Shown one piece after another: positions 50,840-63,244 of a stretch of DNA of 64,000 nt. Under the pieces are notes generated by a model. It was not told the DNA's origin. It searched no databases and saw only the letters and a program-made list of their open reading frames with translations. The number at the start of each line of letters is the position of its first letter. Position 1 is the stretch's first letter. The DNA is taken from positions 96,903,501 to 96,967,500 of the forward strand of contig CM027383.1 of NCBI GenBank assembly GCA_015680905.1. Reading direction: 5' to 3'. The translations under genes and the position numbers were made by a program. This DNA is from Coptis chinensis (taxonomy: Eukaryota; Streptophyta; Magnoliopsida; Ranunculales; Ranunculaceae).

Positions 50840-52060
50840 ACAAAAGTGGAAGGGGACAAGCGCTTATAAGTTATGTTGCCTACCCTTTTTGAATAGCAAA
50901 TCCCATATCTCTTAGAACATACTCATTATACCCAATTATCATTACATTGTTGACACTTACTTTTTGCACCCTAGTGAGGACTTCAACAGCTTCCAGTGCT
51001 AAAAATCCAAAAGTACTATGAAGTTGTGTTAGTTAGCCCTCGCATGTACTCTCATGTTTCTCAACGTTTGCTGCAGTTGCATTAATGATTGTTTGTATTC
51101 TCCTACCTCAAAGACACCATTACCAAACCCAACCACCGGAGAAATTCCAGTGTCGTCTACACATGCATGCTGCTTCATTTCGTACCAATTATAGATAAAG
51201 ATATCTATTAGCCGAAGTGTTGATCTACTTTCCATATGGATTGTAAGGAAGTTAACATGAGTCTCTTTCTTTCCCTGTATGCTTGCGTGCCGAACCACAT
51301 CATATCAAATATCTTGTATGTGATTATGTCTGTATTTGAAACATGAAAGTGTTTGCAATGTGTTACATGATCCCAAAATGTGTCAAGACGAATCTTTTTG
51401 CATATAGGGCAAATGACACCACCAATATATAAGGGGATCATTAGATGGTAGCGGAGAACCACACGGTACTGAACTGGTGACATCTGATGTCCGAGACCTT
51501 CTATAGGGACAATAAGGAGAAAGTCCTTGACATGTCTAGATTGTAAGCAACTGATGACTGTTTTCAATTCTGATGAGCTGACAATCCAAATTCCATCTCA
51601 AGCCCTGTTATAATCTTGTCATAGTAAGCTTTCACCAAAAAATGTTGTGGTTTATAGGTGCACGGTAACCTCTAACGCTAGATAAATGTACTAAGGTTAA
51701 AATTAGGAAGAATCAGGTATAGTTTGGCGGTGCCATTGTCAAATACATCTCCCATGCATAGGCGTAGCATTGCGGTATCTAATAAGAATGTGGTGTTGGA
51801 GTTCCTCGGCATGAGTCTGTGAGGCTATAAAGGAAAATTTGCACACATCAGCTGCACACACAGATGCCAAGACCACCAAGACGGAGAGGGAATGAAGGTC
51901 GACAAACGCCACTGGAGCTCACCAAAACCTAGGCCATCAGATATCATACCACATTGCCTTGAAGAGGCATAACGAAAGTCGTGATTAAAAAAATGAAGGA
52001 GAGATCAATCTCTCCTCCAAATGGAGCGCATTTTAACAGGGGCCATAAGATAGACACACA
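50840..52060 (-). pseudogene. reverse-transcriptase relic, copy C
   Basis: On the minus strand: a GELQWRLS-type segment near 51920, then FLLIVPIEGLG, YRVVLRYHLMIPL and the Cys/His piece CPICKKIRLDTFWDHVTHC (51560-51350). After a frame change come NFLTIHMESRSTLRL and HACVDDTGISPVVG (51300-51100), and a terminal piece with EVLTRVQKV near 50970. The parts are in the expected order but in different frames with stops, so it is a pseudogene related to copies A and B. It diverges clearly from copy B, so the two are not recent duplicates of each other. Confidence 0.7.
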
Positions 52061-53277
52061 TCTTGAGGACATTGAGTAAAGAAATTAAAGGGCATGAAAA
52101 TGAAACACTTAACAAAAATAGAAAAAAAAAAAAAAAAACAAAATAAAAAAAAATCCGATCATCATCTTCTCTCTACTGTCTTTTGCTCTTATTCTTCTTT
52201 TCATGTATTTTTCTCTATTTCAACAAAACACATATCAATTATCAATACCACAACCAGTTTCCTCTATGTTTATTGTTATTACATATACCATCAAAAAGTG
52301 TTTCAACTATCGTTAAGAAGTGCGAGAAATTAATCTTGTAGTAAGTAGTAACAAATCAACAATCTGAGAAAATTGCAATTCTCACAATATATATAAGCTT
52401 TTAAATTCGAGTGTTGTTTTGCAAACCCCCCTTTCTTAAATTGGGTTTTGGTTTGCTAGATTAATAAGTAGTGTTTCAACATTAGAACTACTTCAACATT
52501 GGATTTTTACCAAATAAAAATTAAAAAAAGAAAGAAATATGAAGCTTTCCATGGGTTTTGGAAGAGATGTAGTCATGTACAATGTTTGTGATTCCGAACG
52601 AAATTTTGGAATTTCGCCTAATATTTTGGTTTAAAAAAAACTGGAATTCCAAATATGGAGTCGAAATATTAAATATTTTGAAATCATTTGAAATTCCGAA
52701 TGTGATAGGGTCGAAATTTGATGAATTTTGGTTTTTAGATTTGTTGGAATTTCAAAATCCAAAACTATGATCATATAGACATTGAAAGTCATTTTGGTTT
52801 TTTTTTATTTAATTTGTTATGATATTGGTCAATTGTGGGCTCACAAAACAATTTTAACTTCTAGTGAAGCTCTTTTAGAGATATGATATTTTCCTATCTA
52901 ACAGAGTAACAGCTATTAGACTAGCTCGAGATCAATCTCTCCTCATCACGACTATTAAAAAAACTAGCCACTTCCATAAAATAAGCTGGTGGGCAGGTAC
53001 GTATGAATGTATGATACCAGCTTTGGTAACCCACTAACCCCAATCTCAATACCAATATCAATGGCCATACTAAAAGTAAAGAAAAAAAAAAAGAGAGGTA
53101 AAATAGAAAACAACAAAGCCCTGACTAAGGCGTACACATAGTCCTAGGAGCAGCGGATACATTTCAATTCATCTATCTATCCTTCGAAAACGTAAAAAAG
53201 CAAAAAGAAATCCAGCGTGTAGTTCGATTGGGGATTGGGATTGAGTTCGTTGTCGATCGATTGATTGTGGGAAAAAG
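52061..53277. other. intergenic, upstream of NDUFA1
   Basis: AT-rich. At 52590-52760 the phrases GGAATTTC / GAAATTCC recur in both orientations, giving a degenerate palindromic patch. The last 100 bp are the probable NDUFA1 5' leader. Confidence 0.45.
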
Positions 53278-53558
53278 ATGGTGTTTTGGTTGGAAGCAGT
53301 ACTTCCGCTAGGAATCATAGCAGGGATGCTGTGTGCCATGGGGAATATTCAGTACCACATCCACAAGGCTGCTCATGGCAGGGTCTGTAATTCTTGTCTC
53401 AATTAATCAATTCCCATTACTACCTTGTTCCAATTAGACTAATTAGTATTTGATTCAATGAATTCCAGCCGAAGCACATCGGGCATGATGTCTGGGACGT
53501 GGCCATGGAGAGAAGGGACAAGAAGATCGTTGAGATGCTCTCTGCCCCTCAACAATAG
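53278..53558 (+). CDS. NDUFA1: NADH dehydrogenase (complex I) subunit NDUFA1 / MWFE
   Basis: Two exons, 53278-53382 and 53469-53558, encode 64 residues, the usual size for the plant subunit. The sequence starts MVFWLEAVLPLGIIAGMLCA, a single membrane helix anchoring it in the mitochondrial inner membrane. It continues with GNIQYHIHKAAHGRPKHIG, then DVWDVAMERRDKK and a short acidic end. MWFE is an accessory subunit of the membrane arm needed for complex I assembly. The exon junction falls between GR and PKH, in phase 0. The gene is easily missed because neither exon is long. Arabidopsis relative: At3g08610. Confidence 0.95.
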
Positions 53559-56500
53559 GTAACCCACCCCACTCTTAAGCTCAATTCCATCTTTTTATCC
53601 ATTAATTCGTCTCAACATGGGTTATTCTTATTATGTCATTCCATTATATTATACTTACGAAACTCATATGATGTTGTTTGCTACACAAAACTCATACCTT
53701 GAACTCAACAGCTACTCGTTACTGTGTCTCATTTTAATCACTGGGAAGACAATGTTGTTGTTCAGCTCATAGTACAAAATATCAGGATATAGGTATTTAT
53801 CGATATTCAATTTCTGGATATGTATCGTAGATATATTCTCCTCTTTGGGGATATTTGACATTGTTTCACATGCAAATATCGTAGATATATCCAAAATATC
53901 AACAAATATCGTGGATATTGTGGATACATTATTTATATTTATTTGAAATATAATGGTAAATATTAAATAAAATTGTTACATACACAAAATATCGCAAGAT
54001 ATCCTCAAATATCGCAAAATATCATCAAATATCGTAAATATCATCAAAATATCACCTATATTTACAGCCGTATATATCTCTAAACATATTGTGATATTTA
54101 TATATCTTTCTCTGAAATCTGGATAGATATCCCCAAATATCGCGATATATCGGGAAATTTTGTTCTATGGTTCAGCTCATGGAAGTGACATTGAGGGAGA
54201 TGGAGGCTTTTTTTAAAAAAAAACAAAACAACAACAGAAAAACATAGCCTACACGAGAGCAACAGATAGATGTTGTAGCAAACAAAGGTACATATTTAGA
54301 TGAACAATTTTAGTCCTGACCTGGTTTTCTAGAGCACAAGACCTTCCTCTTGCACTCTTGGATACTTTTTTTTAGGATGTTTTCAGTTAGTAGGTTCAGT
54401 GGTTAGATCTTGCACTTCCCCTTCCCTATAAAAGGCTTTGCCTGGCACATCAACCAATACTCCTTTTGTGATTGCCGAAGGTTATTTACTTGAACGGGTT
54501 GCAGATTCGAATCATGAGATGATGACCTCTATCAAAGACAACTTCGGTGAAGAGTTAGAATTGGTTGCAATTTCTTACTGATTCCTTTGAATTTACGGTT
54601 CTCGTGACATTTTCAAATATTTTCATAAAATGCTCTGGGGTTTTCTTGAGAGCTGAATATCTGATGAATTTGGTGATGACTTTAAGTGACTAGGTTCGTT
54701 TGTTTGTTGCATCTCATGACTTGCTCAAATTCCCCATATATTACTGCCGATTTGTGAAGGCATACATACCCTATCAGAATCATCTGAGAAATTGATTCTG
54801 TAGAAGCTACTCTCTCATTTATTTTTGTGGTGTGTATGAATGGAAAGGAACCGAAGAATTTTCGAAGACCAAGTTGTCACTTTTAGCAATTGCCTTGTAA
54901 GTATCATTAGTAGGATTGGGCTTCTTTTGACATTAACTTGAGAGGTGTGGGATATGAGAAGCCTGTTTTTTGGGATGGAAAATGTAATTCCATTGCAGTA
55001 TTGAACTCTGGTTCCCAGTGGACTCCCTTGGTCTCATTTTTATAATACTGAAAGTTTTGTTTTAGGGATAGGGGAAAAACTGGATAGACATAAAGCAAAA
55101 TTGAGTGTATATGTGATAAGATGTCTAAAATGTTGGAGGCAATGAAGGTACGATGTCAAAGACGTAGAACATCAACGTGGAACTTACACACACCATGCAT
55201 GAACGAAAACCAAACAGGTAGATCAAGTTGTTCTTTAATTGTTAAAACGGCAGAGGTTGGAAAGCAAAGTTAGTAGAAACTGTTGATACTCTTATGGTAA
55301 CCTCTGTGCATTATGCAAGGGCGACTATAATCTCTACTTCACCTGTTAAAAATATCTCTTTATTAGAAACTGAGCTTCTAATAAGGAAAAGTTATAGCGG
55401 ACCTTTAACCAAAGTAGTATACATCAAATAGGGTAACAAGGATTATAGTGAATATCAATAGAGTCAAGGAAGTTATAACCAATCTTAATTGCACATTTGC
55501 ACTCACTCCGGATGGGGACTTAGACGGCCTTGCTAAATTGGCTATTGACTAATAACTAGTATTCTGATTATTGCCGAGGTTATACCGTGCGTGAGACAAC
55601 CAGTGCAGGAATAACATATTCAAAACGCAGCAGTTTTTGTTAGATTGAAGAACAGAAGGTCTATGCCAACAATTCCAAATAAGCGTAGAACTTATTGGTT
55701 TGTGGCAGTCGCATGTCCTTACATGTTAGAACTGTGTGTGCTTATGGCCCTTGTCGTCCATTAATCAGACCATGCCCACCCAGGAGGTTGATGTTCTCTT
55801 CATATCCTAAGATAATAGACTTATTAGTACATACCGTAGCTAGATGTGTGGCTGCTATCTCCTTTCGAGAAATTGTAAATCTAAACCGGTAATATTTCTT
55901 TCAGAGTGGTGCACCTATGGTTTACTCAAAATTTATAATTGTTATGTCGTCTATTTATTTTGGCATTGGAGTGTTGTGTTGGATAAATCATTAAAAGGTT
56001 CTGACTTTATTATGTACAGGAAAATCCTGTCCGTGAATCATCCGAAGAAAATAAGTAGTCAGGTGACCAGTGGAAAAGATATTGCTGCTTCACTGCACTC
56101 CAAGTTTCGTTTTTTCTCTTATGTGTACTCTCTCATCGGGATTTCCATAGAGTTGTTATAACTTTGTAATCTGTCTGCTGTCAGTTCAACAGTATATGCA
56201 TTTAAAATTTGTGTGTTAGATTACTTTTTGCTGTGATAACTGGCGTTGAGTGTACTGTTAGAAACTTTGGTTGCATCTCCCTTAAGAGGCACCTGATTGA
56301 ATTGTATTAGTCTATAATGGACTGCTTCTTTGGTTTGCCCGATTAAAGGTGAGTGTTTGGTACTTTGGTGCATCTATTTAAAAGAGGCTTTGGTCTCATT
56401 GGCTAGTCTCCCCCTGCCTATCAGAATGGAGCTTCCTGGAAATTGTCCAACAAAGGTCATCTTCTTATAATTGTTGTACAAGCCAAGTCGTCATTACTGT

Positions 56501-56893
56501 AAAATTGATGGAATGAGAGTGACCTATTATAAATAGTAATCATTAAACAAGCAATTATATAGGTGGAACAAATTAAAATTTAGCATAAGTAATAATAATA
56601 TCCACAATAATTAGATGGGTAACGATATGATGTAACAGAAATTGAAAAGGAAAAGTGGAAAACAGATGTAATTTAATTTTGAACATCGAGTCTTGTTTTA
56701 TTATTATTATTATTTAAAGAGAAGAAAAAAGAGAAAAAGAAAACCCTAGTCATCAAAAATTGGTTGACTCATTTAATTTAACAGCTCCCTCCTCCTCCTT
56801 TTGTTATTATTGTTTGTCTTTAATTTGTTACGTCGTTCGATCCGGTCAAAATAGATAGATAGATATTGAGAGAGAGGATTTTTGGGAAACATC
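53559..56893. other. intergenic between NDUFA1 and the RING gene
   Basis: Contains an ATATCG-rich patch (53770-54160, listed separately). The rest is AT-rich with only chance frames below 110 codons. The last 150 bp before 56894 are the presumed promoter and leader of the RING gene. No RNA gene or TE ends were recognised. Confidence 0.45.
53770..54160. repeat. degenerate ATATCG/CGATAT-rich patch
   Basis: The words AATATCG, AAATATC(A/G) and GATATATC recur more than 15 times in about 390 bp on both strands, giving short palindromes such as CGATATATCG near 54144. There is no fixed period and no coding capacity. Confidence 0.65.
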
Positions 56894-59800
56894 ATGGAAA
56901 CCAATTCATCTTCTTCTTCTTCTTCTTCAACGGGAAACACCAATACTAGTATTATGGATCCTTCTAGAAGATATGGAGGTATCAATATTCTCCGGTATCC
57001 TCTATCCGCTCTTTTAGAATATTCCGGAATTTTACGTACCACCCCATCCAGGTCGTCGGACTCTTTTCTCAATGGTTTCCGTGATCATCATCATCAGCAG
57101 CAGCAGCATCCATCTAATTCTTCAATTGATGACCCCCCTTCTGCACCTCCCGCCTCCTCGCCCCCTACTACTGCTACTTCTGGAGGAGGAGGAGAGGTTT
57201 CCATTAGGATTATTGGTGCCGGTGAACACGATAATGTTAGGCCACCATTAGTCTCCCCTTCTTCTGCAGACGAGTCTGGTGCAACCACTGCTGATGCGTC
57301 GTCTGGAGATGGGGACACCACTAACAGAGGGGATTCTTCTTATCAGAGGTATGACATTCAGCAGGTCGCCAGGTGGATTGAGCAGATTCTTCCCTTTTCT
57401 TTACTTCTACTCGTTGTCTTCATTCGCCAGCATTTACAAGGTAATTATTATTTCAATAATAATACACTGCTTATCTATTTGCCATGATGACTGCCCACCA
57501 GCTCAACTTCATTTTCTGCTCAGCTCAACTTCATTTTCTGCTCAGCCCCGAAAAGTGCTTAAACTAGTAAATTTACTGCTCTTTGTTAATGAGTGAATGA
57601 TGAAGAATTTCTGTCAGATGTTGAGCAATGGAAGCGATGAACCAGGATCGTTGAATAAATTTTTTAAATTAAATTAAAAATATACGTTGCTTCCAGCTGA
57701 TACTTGTGTATTATAAACTCTGTTGTACTTGTGGAATGTGGACTGTGTCACTTGAGATATATGTATTGTATTTTCAGTTTTCCTTGTCATTGCATTTTTC
57801 TGAATATTGGCTGGATTGTAATGTGCGTACTCGTGGACTTACAGGTTTCTTTGTCACAATTTGGGTTGCTGCTGTGATGTTTAAGTCAAACGATATATTA
57901 AGAAAGCAGACTGCCCTAAAGGTGAGGTCATCTACCTGTTATATGTATATGTATATGTTTATGTATTGTGTTTGTGTGTGCTGTGTCGTGTTGAATGTTC
58001 TCTTGTTTTATTCTTAAGCTCATCATTTTTTATTTCTTCTGCAGGGAGAGAGGAAGATGTCTGTTCTTGCTGGTATCGCCATAGTTTTTTTGTTTCACGT
58101 TATTGGGGTCTACTGGTGGTATCGAAATGATGATCTACTATACCCACTGGTCATGCTTCCTCCGAAAGCAATACCACCTTTCTGGCATGCCATATTTACT
58201 ATCATGGTGAACGGTATGATAGACTTGATCCGTTTACTTATACTAACTAGTATCTTTTTGCTGATGGACAAAACTGCTGATGTGTTGCAATATGTGCTCA
58301 CTTGTTGCAATGGGTGCTTCTTTTGATATATTAGGTTCCCAATGTTAAGGGTTAGGCAATGCATTTACATTAGCCAAAGCCTTGAGGTATGAACCTCAAG
58401 GTGCTTTAGTAGACAATGTATTTTAGAAGAGGATTAGTAATCTCTGACTAAAAGAAATGGGGAAGATAATCCTATTACAAGAGAAATAAGGTACATCTGA
58501 GTAAATGTAGAACACCTTAGACATTTTTAAGTTAGCTGGAACTAGAACTACATCAATTGTTTTTGTACCAGTTATGTAAAAAAATAATTAAGTGGGGTAC
58601 ATTTGTATTTTTTTTTTATTGATAGATAAGAGGTACTCATTGATATAATTTGGAAATTACATCAAGAAGATTTCATAAGGATGATTAGCAAATTCTCCAC
58701 AGACCCCATCCCTCCCAAGTACAAAGAAATTACATGTACGCCATTGGTTACAATAATACCCACCCCAAGAAAACCAATGTACAGGGGGTACATTTGTATT
58801 AATTTCAAAGGAAAAATTAAAAATATGGTGTAAAGAACAAGGGTGGTGGATGAAATAGACCATGGAATTGGCTAATGATTAAGTTTGTATTGATCTGTGA
58901 AAAGTATAAAATATGTTAATTAATAGCACGCTTTTTTATCCCAAATAAAAAGATCATTATGGGGTGTAAAATTGCTTGGGACTGGGAGAGTTGAAAGCTA
59001 TATATACATTACAATATTTTTTTTTCTTAATGTATTGAGCAAGGATCCTGATTGGCTAAACATTGTTTATTGCACCCCTTCACCCCTCAGCCAACTCCCT
59101 TGTTTAAAATCACTGTCCGCTTTCTATCTGGCAAGTAAACATTAAATGTCTATCGTTTAAAAGTTCATATCCTCATAACAAGCTGTTTATAAAGCTCATT
59201 TTGTATCCAACATTAAATGGAGTTGTAAGTGGAGAAACCAAATAGCTATCACTAAGGTGTTGTGGCTTATAATTGTGTATGTTTATATCTTTATTGTGGC
59301 AGCCCTTACTTGAGATGTGCTGACCAAGAAAAATCTTATAACCTCACAATTGTTTTCATTTCTTTTACTCTGTTTTTGTAGTATGATATTAAAGTATCCT
59401 CTAAACATTCTGATTAGATGCCTTGTGATTTTATTGATATTTAATCTTTCGTATGGATTTACTGATATAATAGTGACACATCTTGAGACAATTTATTGAA
59501 TTGCTGTAATTTCCAGATACAATGGTGCGACAGGCAGCAATGATTCTCAAGTGCATTCTACTGATGTATTACAAGAATAGCAGAGGTCGGAACTATCGTA
59601 AACAAGTAAGATAGCTCTCCAATCTGTATGTATCTCATTTGCAGAATCTTTTTCTTACTAGTTAAGAGATAATTTAACGTTTGGGATTTGAGTTCAAGGG
59701 GTTGAGAGTTTGGTGATTAACGAGGTGACCACATTTTCAAGTGCTCGCCCAAAAGTAGAGTAAATGGGTGTGGGTAACTCCTTGTTCAAGTCAAGTCCTG

Positions 59801-62800
59801 TCACCAAGGTGGAGGGAAGAGACCCCTAACTTTGTTTTGGCATCATTTGATTCAAACTTATCCTGTCAAAAGTACAATAACATCCGTAATATTCCTTTAC
59901 CTGAATGATTCCTGTTATGTGCCCTGTTGTCTGCCGAGTTCCAATCCTATTGTTTTATGAGAGTGAAAACCTCCAATTGAAATGAGTGTTTCTCGATTTA
60001 CCCACCAGAAATATTTTTGTAATGCTTGGTGAAATTAAAATGACATGTAAAGTTTCATGGATCTCACGGTTCTTCCTTTCGAATTTTGCAGGGTCAAATG
60101 CTAACATTAGTTGAATATATGCTGCTTCTGTATCGTGCATTGTTACCAACTCCTGTCTGGTATCGGTTCTTCTTAAACAAAGAATACGGAAGCCTTTTTT
60201 CATCACTAACCACAGGGTTGTACCTTACTTTCAAACTTACGTCAGTTGTTGAAAAGGTACAATTTTTTATTTTGTTTTGGAGAGTTATTGTTTGTTCTCC
60301 CAATCCACAAATGTCCTAATGAAGACCCATGTAGGACTTTGTGGTAAAGCCAAATACTAATTTAGTAGGTTTGATTTGTCATGGCAGGTCCAATCCTTTT
60401 TCACTGCGTTGAAAGCATTGTCACACAAAGAGGTTCATTATGGGTCTTATGCCACTTCTGATCAGGTCAGCTTCCTAGCTTGCATAGATTGTGGCTCCTA
60501 ATGAAAACAATTTTCCCTTTCAAATGTCGTTAGTTAGAATTTCAAATTGTGAGGTTATAAGATTTTTCTTCTAATTCTTTCCCTGTGGCATTGTCTTATA
60601 TTTGCCTTGAAGTAACTAATTAGGACATTCTTTTTTTGTAAAATGGTTGTGGTTTTTCCAAGTGGTATTGGTGCTTAATTGGTAATGACCTATGAAGCAC
60701 CGATCGTCCCTTCTAATTTCCCAACACGTGGCATTACAAGAAATTTTTTGGAACTTCAACATAAAAAAACAAGTAAATAAAATCCAAGTTTGCAAGAGAA
60801 GAAAGATGAAGTGATTAAGTGACTAATAATTTTAATCACGAACATGGATAAATCTTTTTTTTAAAATGAATTGCCATTTTAATTTGAATTTGTTGCTCAA
60901 TTATATAATATTTATATATATATTATTCAAACGTTTTTCCGTGTCCTATATTTTTGAAAATGCCGTATCCCTGGTGCTTAATTGGTAATGACCATGAATT
61001 TATTTTCATTTGAAGTAGTAACTGGTAATAGAAATTGATCAGCCCTAGTGTCCCACTTTATCAAGATGCCTTTGTGAGGGAAAGATATACCCATGCTTGT
61101 TGTGTTATAGCTATTAATCCCATCGACTCTATGGAATGATTGCATTAACATACTTGCATCAAACTACTCTACGAAGCCAGCCAAGGACCTTGAATATACA
61201 CGGAGAAGGGAACTTTTGAGCAAAAGCACCACTCCATAAAAAAAAAAAAAAAAGAACAAGCAATCTGCAATCTCATTTCATACCAACAGTCATGCAGGGC
61301 AAAAATCAAGCCCTAGGAGTCTAGGATGAAAATTCAGTTGTATTTCCTCCCCACTTCTTCCTTAGTGTGTTGGGATTTTAAGTTTACGGTTTCAGGACTT
61401 TGTAATATCAAAGGGGATTCTATTGTAATTTAACTTTACCATAAGATACACAAGAGTTTCTAGCTCAATTGGTTGTGTACCCCTTTCCTCATGGGAGAGG
61501 TTGCAAGTTCGAATCCCACCAAGTGTTGGTTGGGATTTCTTTCTTGTGTAATTATGTGATGGGCCTTTGGGTCAGGTAAGCCTTCAAGCTAAAGACAGGG
61601 TGCTGCTACGATGGGTGGACCTAGGAGCGAAAGCAAGTTTTCATAGACAAGGTGGAGGCGGTTGGGTCTACTCAAAATGGCACATTGGCGAGAGCCTTTC
61701 GGGCTAGGTTCCCTTCGGGGTTGTTGAGCCTTCAAGCTAGGTTCCTTTCGGGGTTGTTGAGCCTTCGGGCAATGTAAGCCTTCGGGCTAGGGTCCTTCAA
61801 TGTAACCGGTGTGGGGTGTGGGTCTGCCTTAACCCTCTAAATATTTTGAAAAAAAAAACTTTACCATCGGATGTATTTTGGGTGTGACTGTGTGAGGGGA
61901 AGTTGTAATCTCAAAACTTAGCATCTTACTAGGTGGGGTTTGTGGGCGTTTTCCTTTGCTGTAATAGGATTTCTTTTTGAAATTAGTGGAATTTATCTTT
62001 CATCGCTAAAGACAAATGAAGCATATTGGGAAATGTAATATGAGTATTTAATTGTCGTTAATTGATGCAGGTTAATGCAGCTGGAGATTTATGTGCTATT
62101 TGTCAGGAAAAGATGCATGCTCCAATTTTGCTTCGGTGTAAACATATCTTCTGTGAAGATTGTGTATCTGAATGGTCAGTTTATAATCTTGCATTCCTAA
62201 ATATCTGCCATCTAGTCTTTCTCTTGTCAAATTATTAATTTCCATAAACCGTCTTTGATTTGTTTAGTGACATGTACTTACTGAACCACAATAGAAGTGT
62301 TGCCTTTCTTTTTCCTCCATTTGCAGTGTACCTTTTAGTTTCTAAGATATTTAAATTCTTACTTAATATGCCTTTTTTAGTCTACACGTACCCAAAGCCG
62401 TAGATCACAATGGAACTGCAAAATCTTTGGGAAGCTTAACCAAATCAGAGATAAATTGTAATTTGTAGAAGGCGTGAATTCTCAAAATATATTATAATCA
62501 TTTGTAATTTACATTTGTCGACGGTACTTGAATACAGTCATTTATTCAATGGCTTTTGTATTTAGTAACATTCGAGTTTAGTTATTTGATGTCCAACTTG
62601 TGTCAAAGAAACTTATTATACTTGGACCTTGGGGTGTAGCTCGTCCAGGGACATTAGCAATCCAAAACATTGTTTTCAGCTGGGATTCGTTTGTATACCA
62701 CTTCACATTGGATATGTGCGGCTACTCTTTCTTAGCATTACGGCATTTGTAGCAGTTATTTCGTCCAAATTCGTTTATTGCTTTTTAGTACCTCTGAGAT

Positions 62801-63244
62801 ATCGACCTTAGTCTTCTTATTTTAGACCTAAAGTTTTCTTGAAGTTTCCTGTAATTGCTGGAGACACCTTGGCTACTTAAAGCATTTACCTGGGAGCAAG
62901 CACTACTACATTGTGGCTAACATCCTGGACAAATCTTACCCATCTTAGATATCTTAAGCTAGCACTCTGCAATGTTTACTTATGTCGTTTTATCTCTGCC
63001 GTTAGTATGACCGCCATCTTGAAAAATCATGTAGCAAACGATAAATATGTGAACTTGAGTTGCTTTAAAATTTTGTCTGTATTTATTTGTTGACTGCCTC
63101 TCTATTAACTTCATGTGATGGACTGACTTGTGTTTCAGGTTCGAGAGGGAACGGACATGTCCATTATGCAGGGCCTTGGTTAAACCTGCTGATCTAAGAT
63201 CATTCGGTGATGGATCAACTAGTCTGTTCTTCCAGTTGTTTTAG
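56894..63244 (+). CDS. multi-spanning membrane RING-type E3 ubiquitin ligase (RNFT-like)
   Basis: Eight exons: 56894-57440, 57845-57921, 58045-58213, 59517-59605, 60092-60256, 60388-60465, 62071-62174, 63139-63244. They give 444 residues. The N-terminal 165 residues are polar and low in complexity (Ser run from (TTC)n, a His/Gln run, a Gly run), probably cytosolic and disordered. About five hydrophobic segments follow, roughly 167-345 (for example [28 protein letters not shown]). The C3HC4 RING lies at about 383-420: [13 protein letters not shown] and CPLC. This matches animal RNFT1/2 and Arabidopsis At5g01960. Expected activity is E2-dependent ubiquitin transfer at the ER or another endomembrane. 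The ATG is the first in frame; a TTG upstream is not needed. Intron 6 (1.6 kb) holds a SINE and a second insertion. Confidence 0.93.
60669..60993 (+). mobile_element. insertion flanked by 22-bp direct repeats, intron 6 of the RING gene
   Basis: A 22-bp phrase beginning TGGTGCTTAATTGGTAATGA is present at 60669-60690 and again at 60972-60993. The 281 bp between start TATGAAGCACCGAT and end CCGTGTCC...TGCCGTATCCC, so the two ends are partly inverted relative to each other (GAAGCACC against GGTGCTT). There is no ORF. It could be a MITE-like element with a duplicated host segment or a template-switch duplication. Confidence 0.55.
61443..61856 (+). mobile_element. tRNA-derived SINE with internal tandem repeats
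   Basis: A-box-like TAGCTCAATTGG is at 61461-61472 and B box GGTTGCAAGTTCGAATCCC at 61499-61517, with tRNA-like spacing. The body has repeated GAGCCTTC(A/G)(A/G)GCTAGGTTCC and TTTCGGGGTTGTTGAGCC units (about 61694-61795). It ends in an A-rich tail. The flanks AACTTTACCAT at 61432-61442 and 61857-61867 form an 11-bp target duplication. About 414 bp. Confidence 0.82.

Noticed and set aside
54360..54530. third SINE, from GGTTGCAGATTCGAATCAT and a GTTCAGTGGTTAGA phrase
   Set aside because: The two boxes are about 110 bp apart, too far for a polymerase III promoter, and no target duplication was found.
55695..56161. overlapping ORFs of 65 and 105 codons between NDUFA1 and the RING gene
   Set aside because: Composition and length are consistent with chance, with no motif and no exon partner found.
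61455..61530. tRNA gene, from A- and B-box-like motifs
   Set aside because: No acceptor stem closes around it, and an A-rich tail plus an 11-bp target duplication show a SINE.
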